Shown one piece after another: positions 1-5,700 of a stretch of DNA of 9,319 bases. A program made the position numbers and the translations under genes. The DNA lies in NCBI GenBank assembly GCA_905235355.1, contig CAJOLM010000082.1:1-9319 (forward strand), in the 5' to 3' direction. The stretch's first letter is position 1. Each line of letters begins with the position of its first letter. This stretch comes from an uncultured Elusimicrobiales bacterium (GTDB lineage: Bacteria; Elusimicrobiota; Elusimicrobia; Elusimicrobiales; Elusimicrobiaceae). Under the pieces are notes generated by a model. That model was not told the origin of the DNA. It worked only from the letters and a program-made list of their open reading frames with translations, and did not search any database.

Positions 1-1268
1 TCCATAATGCGGTTAATTTCCGTTTCCGATTTAGGCATACTGACCTTTTGGTCATACATAGGACGGTATTTTTTATAAAATTCTTTGCGCAGCTGCTTGA
101 GTGTTTTTCTTTCTACCGCAATCATATCAATGATTAAGAAACACGCCAGCAGCCCGTCTTTATCCGGGATGTGATTAGCCATGGCGATACCGCCGGACTC
201 TTCTATACCCATCATGTATTGCCCGGTGGTCATCAGGTCGGTAATGTATTTAAAACCGACGGGTGTTTCGCGCAGCATCAGCCCGTGGGCTTTGGCTACT
301 TGGTCAAAAAGGGTAGAGGTAATCACGCTGCGTATTACGCGGCCTTTTATCTTTTTATTTTTGACTAAATGGTGCAGCAGCATGGGGCCAATTTCGTTGG
401 GGGATACCCAAGTGCCGTCGGCATCAATGATACCGAACTTATCGCAATCGGGGTTGCACGCAATACCCAGGTGCATTTTTTTGCCCAGGACTAATTTGCG
501 CAGCTCTTGCAAGCTGACCGGCCCGGCGTTGGGGGGGGTGCCGCCAAATAGCACATCTGTCCCTTCGTGGATGGCTTCCACCATAGCACCGTGTTTTTCA
601 AGCGCCTGGCGGAAATAATGTTGGGCCGTACCAAACAGCGGGTCCAGCGCAATTTTAAGCTTGGCTTTTTTGAGGGCTTTGCCGTCTAATAATTTTTCCA
701 TGTGAGCCATGTACTCTTTTTTGAGCGCATTGGTCGGCACAACGGCAGAATTTAAATGGTCAAATTCCGTAGAAGAAGCTTTTAACACTTGGGCAGAAGC
801 GGCGGGGGTGCGTTTTTCAATATCTTCCACAATTTCATTGTTGGCAATACCGCCGTAATAAGCTACCCATTTAAGCCCGCAGACGTGATATTCACCTTCA
901 CTACCCGTGATGATGACACCACCCACAGCACCTTCCTTCAGTACGTTCCACTCCACGGCAGGAGTCGGCAATGGCTCGTCGGCCATTTTCACGCTGATGC
1001 CGCTAGCCAAAAAGGCATTGGCGGCCACATAAGCAAATTGTTTGGCTAAAAAGCGGGTATCATATCCGATAATGATGAGCGGTTTTTTATTTTTTTTGCC
1101 TGAAAGTTGGCAATGGCGTTTATAACCGCTGCCTTCAAAACCATAAAAGGGATGTTCCAAGACGTGGTCGGCAATACCAAAGGCCAAGCGTTGGACAGAT
1201 TGCGCCGTCATGCCATCGGCAATCACGGCTCTAAAACCGGCAGTGCTAAATTTAATATCTTCACTCAT
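1..1268 (-). CDS. Phosphoglucomutase/phosphomannomutase family protein (partial, C-terminus beyond left edge), divergent active site
   Basis: Family role: intramolecular phosphate transfer on hexose phosphates through a phosphoserine, in the cytoplasm. 422 codons are visible without a stop; the last domain (phosphate binding) lies outside the window. Seen: the N-terminal STAGFRA loop at residues 8-14, a GYDTRF segment, PLPTPA before the catalytic loop, a 'DPLFGTAQ' segment opening domain 2, VGFKYI, and the sugar-binding loop GIEESGG (about 354-360) followed by HIPDKDG. This order fits the alpha-phosphoglucomutase-like branch. The start is fixed by the conserved N-terminus, although no Shine-Dalgarno precedes it. 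Odd: the catalytic loop, normally TASHNP, reads TGSEGE (121-126, Ser123 kept), and the metal loop, normally DGDADR, reads NPDCDK (272-277), so the first metal-binding Asp is Asn. Family membership is confident; activity and substrate are not. Confidence 0.9.
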   Translation of the reverse strand, partial: MSEDIKFSTAGFRAVIADGMTAQSVQRLAFGIADHVLEHPFYGFEGSGYKRHCQLSGKKNKKPLIIIGYDTRFLAKQFAYVAANAFLASGISVKMADEPLPTPAVEWNVLKEGAVGGVIITGSEGEYHVCGLKWVAYYGGIANNEIVEDIEKRTPAASAQVLKASSTEFDHLNSAVVPTNALKKEYMAHMEKLLDGKALKKAKLKIALDPLFGTAQHYFRQALEKHGAMVEAIHEGTDVLFGGTPPNAGPVSLQELRKLVLGKKMHLGIACNPDCDKFGIIDADGTWVSPNEIGPMLLHHLVKNKKIKGRVIRSVITSTLFDQVAKAHGLMLRETPVGFKYITDLMTTGQYMMGIEESGGIAMANHIPDKDGLLACFLIIDMIAVERKTLKQLRKEFYKKYRPMYDQKVSMPKSETEINRIM

Positions 1269-1278
1269 ACGTGCCGAT

Positions 1279-1284
1279 ATTATA
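1279..1284 (-). promoter_or_regulatory. -10 element of the phosphohexomutase gene, almost abutting its start codon
   Basis: On the minus strand this is a perfect TATAAT ending 10 nt before the ATG at 1268. With the usual start point about 7 nt downstream, the 5' UTR would be only 3-5 nt. No purine-rich ribosome binding site lies between. The -35 is poor: TTCACA (1305-1310) resembles the consensus, but its 20-nt spacer is too long. Confidence 0.5.
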
Positions 1285-1326
1285 CTAAAATTTAAGGCTA
1301 ATTTTGTGAAAATATTAGACAATCAG

Positions 1327-1821
1327 TCAATATAATTGATAATCCGTGCAACTGCCATCACAACTTGCATTTACACCACCATTATTTATAGGTCCTAAAC
1401 TTTTACACAGCCGTCGGGCTCGTTCTCCTTGGTTCTCGTAAGCTAGACAACGTATGGAAGAAGGAAATACATTGCTATGGTCATACCACATCATCAATGT
1501 ATTACCCGGGAGTGTTGTTAAGGAAGAATAAACCCGGCGTGTTTCTAGTTGAATAGTAAAAGTTTCGCAGGATGCGCTACTATAGGTTACGGTGCAATTG
1601 CCGGGTAGTGCCCCTTGCAAATTACGCAAATCAGGAGTATATTCCCCGTTTGCTAAATAATAAAGCTCTTGTTCGTTTTTGAGCGCTTTGGTAACTGCCA
1701 TCATACTCATAAAACGGGTTTTATCTACCGACACTTGATATTGCGGAAGGGCAATCGCTGATAGAATGCCGATAATTAAGACTACAACCAACAGCTCAAT
1801 GAGCGTAAATGCTTTTTTCAT
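1327..1821 (-). CDS. Type IV pilin-like protein (prepilin-type N-terminal methylation motif)
   Basis: A 164-residue prepilin or pseudopilin. The leader is just MKKA, followed by FTLIELLVVVLIIGILSAIA. Prepilin peptidase should cut between Ala4 and Phe5, giving a methylated N-terminal Phe with Glu5 of the mature protein in the usual place; the hydrophobic stretch is the inner-membrane helix that packs in the filament core. Six cysteines (76, 85, 125, 139, 154, 158) sit in the C-terminal globular half and may form disulfides, the last pair as a C-terminal loop. A TTG six bases upstream extends the frame but would touch the ribosome binding site, so ATG 1821 is chosen. No other pilus assembly gene is near, so this is a stand-alone pilin gene. 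Whether it forms a major pilus, a minor pilin, a type II secretion pseudopilin or a DNA-uptake filament cannot be told. Confidence 0.9.
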   Translation of the reverse strand: MKKAFTLIELLVVVLIIGILSAIALPQYQVSVDKTRFMSMMAVTKALKNEQELYYLANGEYTPDLRNLQGALPGNCTVTYSSASCETFTIQLETRRVYSSLTTLPGNTLMMWYDHSNVFPSSIRCLAYENQGERARRLCKSLGPINNGGVNASCDGSCTDYQLY

Positions 1822-1828
1822 GTACAAT

Positions 1829-1833
1829 CTCCT
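1829..1833 (-). promoter_or_regulatory. Ribosome binding site of the pilin gene (decides start)
   Basis: AGGAG (within AAAAGGAG) lies 7 nt before ATG 1821, an ideal spacing. It is only 1 nt before the alternative TTG at 1827, which rules that start out. Confidence 0.8.
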
Positions 1834-1845
1834 TTTGAGTAGCTA

Positions 1846-1878
1846 TCTATATTTTGTTTTTTTTTTTTGATTTGTCAA
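1846..1878 (-). promoter_or_regulatory. Probable promoter of the pilin gene
   Basis: A perfect -35 TTGACA (1873-1878) is followed by an A-tract spacer. The -10 is uncertain: TATAGA (1846-1851) matches best but needs a 21-nt spacer; weaker AT hexamers sit at 17-18 nt. The region also holds the divergent start of rlmN, where -10-like TAAAAT hexamers occur at 1905-1910 and 1913-1918 on the plus strand. Confidence 0.45.
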
Positions 1879-1934
1879 GTGTTTTTTGCTGTTAGGAAAA
1901 ACAATAAAATGGTAAAATAAAAATAGAGGAATTT

Positions 1935-2954
1935 ATGGATTTTGAATATGTAAAACAATTTATCAAACAGGCCGGGCTGCCCAATTACCGCATTGGGCAA
2001 GTCAAAGATGCGGTGTATAAAAACGGCATTTCCTCTTGGAACGAAGCGACGGCTTTGCCCGCTGCTTTGCGCGAGCAGCTGGAAAAAGAGCGGCCTATTT
2101 TAAGCTTTACCGTCAAGAAAATGGTATTTTCTGAGCAGGACCGCGTGGCAAAAGCGCTGCTAAAACTGCAAGACGGATTGCTGATTGAAACCGTACTCCT
2201 TAAACCGCACGACGGGTGGAGCGTGTGCGTTTCTACCCAGGTGGGTTGTGCCATGCGCTGCAGCTTTTGCAGCACGGGCAAAATGGGTTTTAAGCGCGAT
2301 TTAACCGAGGAAGAAATTGTAGACCAGGTGCTGATGTGGTTCCAATATATTAAGCGGGAAAAAATTGGCGAGCGTATTTCGCACGTGGTGTTTATGGGTA
2401 TGGGTGAGCCGCTGGTCAATTATTTAAATGTAGTAAAAGCTGTGCAAAACCTCACCAACCCGGATTTCTTAAATATCGGGGCGCGGCATATTTCTATTTC
2501 CACGTCGGGGATAGCCGATAAACTGCACAAGCTGGCTACTGATTTGCCGCAAGTCAATTTAGCCATTTCTTTGCATAATGCCGATAATGATGAGCGCACC
2601 AAACTTATGCCCGTCAACCGCCGCTATGATTTGGATGAATTGCGCCTGGCACTAGATGAATATTTGGCGCTTACCGGACGGCAAGTATTTTTGGAATATG
2701 CCGTGATTGACGGGGTTAATAACCGCCCGGAACATATACGCAAATTAGGCAAGTGGATACGCGACAGTAAATTTAGTTATTTGCTGCACGTGAATTTAAT
2801 TGCGTGTAATTTAGGACGCGGACAAAAAACCGAGGACCGCGTCGTACAAGATTTTGCCGCTGCCTTAAAAGCTATGGGCATCGGCGTAACCATACGTAAA
2901 AGTATGGGTAATGATATTAGTGCTGCCTGTGGGCAGTTGGCGTCTAAAAATTAG
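1935..2954 (+). CDS. rlmN: Dual-specificity 23S rRNA (A2503-C2)/tRNA (A37-C2) methyltransferase RlmN
   Basis: A cytoplasmic radical-SAM enzyme that methylates C2 of adenine 2503 in 23S rRNA and, in the best studied homologue, A37 of some tRNAs. The 339-residue length is normal for the family. Seen: the [4Fe-4S] motif CAMRCSFC with Cys105, Cys109 and Cys112; Cys98 seven residues before the cluster motif, as in the E. coli enzyme; the SAM-binding GMGEPL segment at 155-160; SLHN at 212-215; and the C-terminal SAACGQL with Cys332, the residue that is methylated and carries the methyl group. All residues known to be needed are present. GAGGA lies 4 nt before the ATG. It is the first gene of a four-gene same-strand cluster and divergent from the pilin gene. 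The Cfr antibiotic-resistance enzyme is a relative, but ordinary RlmN is the plain reading. Confidence 0.97.
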   Translation: MDFEYVKQFIKQAGLPNYRIGQVKDAVYKNGISSWNEATALPAALREQLEKERPILSFTVKKMVFSEQDRVAKALLKLQDGLLIETVLLKPHDGWSVCVSTQVGCAMRCSFCSTGKMGFKRDLTEEEIVDQVLMWFQYIKREKIGERISHVVFMGMGEPLVNYLNVVKAVQNLTNPDFLNIGARHISISTSGIADKLHKLATDLPQVNLAISLHNADNDERTKLMPVNRRYDLDELRLALDEYLALTGRQVFLEYAVIDGVNNRPEHIRKLGKWIRDSKFSYLLHVNLIACNLGRGQKTEDRVVQDFAAALKAMGIGVTIRKSMGNDISAACGQLASKN

Positions 2955-2963
2955 GAGAGGAAT

Positions 2964-3401
2964 ATGAAAAAATTAGGTATTTTGCTGGGTTTATGTGTGG
3001 GGTTGGGTGCGTGTGCGACGCTCAATCAAAATAATATGGATTGGATTGCGATCGGGCCATCTTTCCCGGAGAAAACGACTTCTGAAATTGAAATTTTTAC
3101 AGACAGCAGCCAAGTAAAACGTCCGTATGGAAATATCGGACTACTGCGTATTAAAAATTTAAACCCGGACCGCGAAACATTAAAACGCGGTGTACAGGAA
3201 GCGCGTAAATTTGTGGCCAGCAAAGGGGCCGACGCCATGTTCTTGGGCCAATATAATAGTGCCGAAGACGGCGCGCCTAATCCGAAAGTAACGCTTATCG
3301 TTTATGCATTAAAATACGGCGATAATTTGTCAGAGGAAGACATTAAGGCGATGGAAAATTTTGAAGTTGAGGACGCGCTTAACAGCAGTGTAGGGTTTTA
3401 A
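2964..3401 (+). CDS. Small lipoprotein of unrecognised family
   Basis: A 145-residue protein with a lipoprotein signal peptide: MKK, a hydrophobic stretch, then the lipobox LGAC with Cys17 as the lipidated residue. After Cys17 there is no Asp at +2 (it is Ala), so outer-membrane sorting is possible. The mature part contains a beta-rich segment (IEIFTDSSQVKRPYGNIG), a charged helix, and a SKGADAMFLGQY segment near 89-100; GADA near the end is common among small envelope lipoproteins but does not name a function. Its ribosome binding site GGAGAGG (2954-2960) overlaps the rlmN stop codon, so the two are probably translated from one mRNA. The first 14 bases of the gene are identical to those of the ankyrin gene at 4683. 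Function unknown. Confidence 0.85.
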   Translation: MKKLGILLGLCVGLGACATLNQNNMDWIAIGPSFPEKTTSEIEIFTDSSQVKRPYGNIGLLRIKNLNPDRETLKRGVQEARKFVASKGADAMFLGQYNSAEDGAPNPKVTLIVYALKYGDNLSEEDIKAMENFEVEDALNSSVGF

Positions 3402-3403
3402 GT

Positions 3404-4081
3404 ATGGGCCAGAAAAAAGCGATTGTTTTGTTTTCCGGCGGTCTGGACAGCACTACCTGTTTATACTGGGCACTGGACCGGGGATACGTTTGTGAAACGT
3501 TGACCATTTTATACGGGCAAAAGCACGACCGCGAAGTGCGCGCCGCTGCCCAAATTGCGCAACATTTGAGGGTCAAACAGCACGTGATTACACTAGATTT
3601 TCCGTGGCTGGCAAGCAGCTCTTTAGTAGATAAAAATCAGCAAATCCCCGACCAACCCATGGAGAAAATTGAAAGCCATGAAATCCCTTCTACGTATGTG
3701 CCGGGGCGCAATTTAGTATTTTTATCTATCGCGGCTTCGTTGGCAGATGCCACCGGGGCAGACGCGGTTGTAGCCGGACCCAATGCGGTGGATTTTTCGG
3801 GCTATCCGGATTGTACGCCCGCTTTTTGGCAGGCCGCCACGCAAGCCATTAACCGCGGGACCGCGCGCGGGGTCAAGCACGGCGTGGAAGTGCTGGCACC
3901 GCTGATGGATTTGAGTAAGACAGACATTGTCAAACTGGGGGCCAAGCTCGGCGTGCCGTTTGAATTAACATGGAGCTGCTACCAAGGCGGGGACAAACCT
4001 TGCGGACATTGTGATTCCTGCAAGCTGCGTGCGCGCGGCTTTGCAGAGGCCGGAGTAAAAGACGGAGCAGTGGAGAATTAA
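3404..4081 (+). CDS. queC: 7-cyano-7-deazaguanine (preQ0) synthase QueC
   Basis: Converts 7-carboxy-7-deazaguanine to preQ0 using ATP and ammonia, a step towards queuosine in tRNA. The 225-residue length is typical. Seen: the PP-loop ATP-pyrophosphatase motif SGGLDS (11-16), YGQKHDRE, the STYVPGRN motif (96-103), SGYPDC (132-137), and the C-terminal zinc site with Cys192, Cys200, Cys203 and Cys206. It begins 2 nt after the lipoprotein stop; only a weak AGGG precedes it, so translational coupling is likely. queD, queE and queF are absent here and must be elsewhere if the pathway is complete. QueC-like proteins also occur in deazaguanine DNA-modification clusters, but nothing else here points to that. 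Confidence 0.96.
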   Translation: MGQKKAIVLFSGGLDSTTCLYWALDRGYVCETLTILYGQKHDREVRAAAQIAQHLRVKQHVITLDFPWLASSSLVDKNQQIPDQPMEKIESHEIPSTYVPGRNLVFLSIAASLADATGADAVVAGPNAVDFSGYPDCTPAFWQAATQAINRGTARGVKHGVEVLAPLMDLSKTDIVKLGAKLGVPFELTWSCYQGGDKPCGHCDSCKLRARGFAEAGVKDGAVEN

Positions 4082-4082
4082 T

Positions 4083-4556
4083 ATGAAAAAAATAATTTGT
4101 TTGTTTACTATATTAATGCTGGTGGCGGGCGTGAGCTTTGCACAAGAGCAAGCGCAAAAAAAAGATACGCAGCAGCCGGCGTTGGCGGCTATGGTTATGC
4201 GCCCGAGTGCCGAGCAGCGCAAGCTATTTAAGCAACGTAATAAAGAAATGAGCCGGCTGGTTAAACAATACCGCAAGGCTTCGGCGGAAGAAAAGCCCGC
4301 TATTAAAGAACAACTGGCGCAGCTGGTTTCCGACGCGACCGACGAAAGTATAGCCTTTGCCAAAGCGCGCATAACGGCGGAAAAAGAAAACTTGGCTGCC
4401 TGGGAAGAAAAGCTAAAAGAGCGCGAAGCCAATTTAGAAGAAGTAAAAGCGCAGCGGGTGGATGATTTGCTCAGCGGCGAGGCGCAACGCAGATTTGAAC
4501 TAGCCAAAAAGCGTTGGAAAAAAGAAATGAAAGATTTCAAAAAATCCATGAAATAG
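4083..4556 (+). CDS. Small exported, highly charged helical (coiled-coil) protein
   Basis: 157 residues. A type I signal peptide (MKK, hydrophobic core, VSFA before Gln21) predicts export. The mature part is nearly all charged helix: Lys, Glu, Arg, Ala and Gln dominate from about residue 42 to the end, with heptad-like spacing around 92-125 (KARITAEKENLAAWEEKLKE), so a periplasmic coiled coil is likely. There are no cysteines after the signal peptide and no catalytic motif that I recognise. The gene starts 1 nt after the queC stop; GGAG (4072-4075) lies inside the queC end, 7 nt before the ATG, so it belongs to the rlmN cluster. It could be an envelope chaperone-like or structural protein, but no family is recognised. 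Confidence 0.8.
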   Translation: MKKIICLFTILMLVAGVSFAQEQAQKKDTQQPALAAMVMRPSAEQRKLFKQRNKEMSRLVKQYRKASAEEKPAIKEQLAQLVSDATDESIAFAKARITAEKENLAAWEEKLKEREANLEEVKAQRVDDLLSGEAQRRFELAKKRWKKEMKDFKKSMK

Positions 4557-4601
4557 TATTTTCAGTACCGTCATGCCGGGTGGCGTAAAATTAAATTTCC
4601 C

Positions 4602-4635
4602 TTGTTTTTTTGCTGTGAAATGTTTATACTATAGT
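4602..4635 (+). promoter_or_regulatory. Promoter of the ankyrin-repeat gene
   Basis: TTGTTT (4602-4607), a 17-nt spacer, then TATACT (4625-4630), five of six -10 matches. An overlapping TATAGT at 4630-4635 is a second possible -10. The start point would fall near 4637, leaving a leader of about 45 nt with AGGAG at 4670-4674. Confidence 0.6.
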
Positions 4636-4639
4636 AGAG

Positions 4640-4657
4640 TTGGTATTGATATACCAA
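4640..4657 (+). promoter_or_regulatory. Perfect inverted repeat at the transcription start of the ankyrin gene (operator or leader hairpin)
   Basis: TTGGTAT, a 4-nt spacer TGAT, then ATACCAA: perfect 7-bp arms just downstream of the -10. This is a typical place for a repressor operator; as RNA it would make a short hairpin at the extreme 5' end. No regulator gene is adjacent. Confidence 0.45.
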
Positions 4658-4682
4658 CATATTTAACACAGGAGAGTATCTT

Positions 4683-5324
4683 ATGAAAAAATTAGGAATA
4701 TTGATGGCTTTATTAGGAATGTCTTCTCTGTCTGTATATGCGCAGGATGTGGACCGTTTTCTGACCGCCGCCGAAGTTGGAGATATAAAGACTGTTCAGG
4801 AAGAAATTTCAAAGGGTGTAGATTTAAATGCGCAACGAGACTACAACGGATGGACGGCTTTAATGGGCGCAGTCGGTAAGTATGATGTAGATGTGGTAAA
4901 AACACTAATAGATGCAGGCGCAGATATGAATGTGCAAAATCAGCTCGGCCAAACTGCTTTGATGCGGGCTATTCTAAAACCGGATCGGAAAGACTTAAGC
5001 AAGCTCAAAATAATTAGGATTCTAATCAGTCGCGGTGCAGATCTAGATGTGAAAGATAACAGAGGATGGACGGCTTTAATATATGCGGCTGATAAGTGGG
5101 ACTATAACGCGTTAGAGGCGCTTTTAGAAGGGGGGGCAGACGTCAATGTACAGGATAATAACGGATGGACAGCTTTAATGCATGCAGTTGATAAAGATGA
5201 CGCCCTTGCTGTGAAAGAGTTGTTGCATTACGGAGCAAACCCAATGGTAAAAAATAAAGCTGGAAAGACTGCTTTGAGTATGGCTACGTCAGAAGAGGTA
5301 ATTAAGGCTTTTAACGCACGATAA
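4683..5324 (+). CDS. Exported ankyrin-repeat protein
   Basis: 213 residues: a type I signal peptide (MKKLGILMALLGMSSLSVYA, cleavage before Gln21), then ankyrin repeats to the end. The first repeat (about 22-52) is degenerate; clear units begin at the GWTALM-type turns near 56, 89 (LGQTALM), 128 and 161, and a shorter capping unit starts near 194. The 89-127 unit has an insertion of about six residues (KPDRKDL), making it longer than the usual 33. Ankyrin stacks bind proteins; with a signal peptide and no enzyme domain, the likely role is protein binding in the periplasm or outside the cell, partner unknown. AGGAG lies 8 nt before the ATG. The gene has its own promoter and terminator, so it is monocistronic. 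Near-identical DNA in three repeats suggests fairly recent internal duplication. Confidence 0.93.
   Translation: MKKLGILMALLGMSSLSVYAQDVDRFLTAAEVGDIKTVQEEISKGVDLNAQRDYNGWTALMGAVGKYDVDVVKTLIDAGADMNVQNQLGQTALMRAILKPDRKDLSKLKIIRILISRGADLDVKDNRGWTALIYAADKWDYNALEALLEGGADVNVQDNNGWTALMHAVDKDDALAVKELLHYGANPMVKNKAGKTALSMATSEEVIKAFNAR
4848..5181 (+). repeat. DNA-level repeats within the ankyrin gene
   Basis: The stretch GGATGGACGGCTTTAAT starts at 4848 and at 5064, and again at 5163 with one change (C-A-G for C-G-G). The offsets are 216 and 99 bp, i.e. 72 and 33 codons; 33 is exactly one ankyrin unit. Protein repeats normally drift more in DNA, so these copies look young or homogenised. Confidence 0.7.
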
Positions 5325-5379
5325 CTCCAAAGGGGAAAAATGTATAATTCTCCTGAAGTGTCAGTATGTTTTCTAATGA

Positions 5380-5407
5380 AAAGCCCCGCGGTAAGCGGGG
5401 CTTTTTT
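5380..5407 (+). terminator. Intrinsic terminator of the ankyrin gene
   Basis: Stem AAGCCCCGC (5381-5389) with GCGGGGCTT (5395-5403), loop GGTAA, followed by a run of T (5402-5407). It lies 56 bp after the stop. On the minus strand the same stem is followed by only TTTTC, so it may act weakly in that direction too. Confidence 0.9.
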
Positions 5408-5462
5408 GAGTACCTTACAGGACACCCCAGGCGGGAGCCTGGGGTGTCCTGTAAGGTACTCA
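5407..5462. repeat. Perfect long hairpin: 26-bp arms, 4-nt loop
   Basis: Positions 5407-5432 and 5437-5462 are perfect reverse complements around GGGA (5433-5436). The arm begins TGAGTACCTTACAGG and ends CCCCAGGC. It starts at the last T of the preceding terminator. Neither strand has a T-run after it, so it is not itself a normal terminator. Candidates are a miniature mobile element or REP-like palindrome, an insertion-sequence end, or an RNase III-type processing site. Confidence 0.85.
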
Positions 5463-5463
5463 T

Positions 5464-5574
5464 AAAAACAGTGCCACAAGTTTTGCACTTATAGCACTGT
5501 TTCCCTAAATATTTGCCCCATTTAATAACTTCTAAACTACCACATTTACAACATACTTTTTACTTTTTTATCAT
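5464..5574 (-). pseudogene. Relic of a transposase N-terminal zinc ribbon
   Basis: On the minus strand, ATG (5572-5574) has GGAG 6 nt upstream but reads M-I-K-K then TAA (5560-5562). The same frame continues as KVCCKCGSLEVIKWGKYLGK, then QCYKCKTCGTVFM. The pattern CxxCGS, VIKxGK, GKQxYxCKxCGxxF is the zinc ribbon found at the N-terminus of IS1-, IS1595- and related transposases. The frame then runs straight into the long hairpin, and no catalytic domain follows. So the gene has both an early stop and a missing body. About 30 codons of good zinc ribbon make chance unlikely; the exact IS family is not resolved. Confidence 0.65.
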
Positions 5575-5667
5575 ACCTGTCTCCAAAAATAATGTTAAAT
5601 CATTTCTAGGACCGTATTACCAACAAAAAGTTCTATTAGGCCCTTTAATTACATCTTTTCTTACTTT

Positions 5668-5700
5668 CCCCGGGGTGTTTTCTACCCTGGGGGATTTTTT
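5668..5700 (+). terminator. Terminator-like hairpin with no obvious gene in front of it
   Basis: CCCCGGGGT (5668-5676) pairs with ACCCTGGGG (5684-5692) with one G-U pair; after a G and an A, six T follow (5695-5700). It has the form of a plus-strand intrinsic terminator, yet the nearest plus-strand gene already has its own terminator 290 bp earlier. This suggests an unannotated plus-strand transcript or a mobile-element remnant. Confidence 0.5.

Noticed and set aside
181..618. 145-residue plus-strand open frame, and others at 789-1295
   Set aside because: They lie antisense to the phosphohexomutase, whose frame shows conserved family motifs throughout; their products show no recognisable motif.
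1825..1827. TTG as the pilin start codon
   Set aside because: It lies only 1 nt from AGGAG; ATG at 1821 has perfect spacing and gives the usual short leader.
3404..4081. queC as part of a deazaguanine DNA-modification or phage-defence cluster
   Set aside because: No tgt-like DNA transglycosylase, helicase or nuclease gene is near; neighbours are rlmN and two small envelope proteins, so tRNA queuosine synthesis is the plain reading.
5228..5488. 86-residue minus-strand frame across the ankyrin 3' end, terminator and hairpin
   Set aside because: It runs through a terminator and a perfect palindrome and is out of frame with the zinc-ribbon relic; a chance frame.
5466..5502. Inverted repeat AAACAGTGC/GCACTGTTT with a 19-nt spacer
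   Set aside because: It falls in the codons of the zinc-ribbon relic and is explained well enough by them (AAA CAG TGC and GGC ACT GTT T on the minus strand); nothing suggests a separate function.
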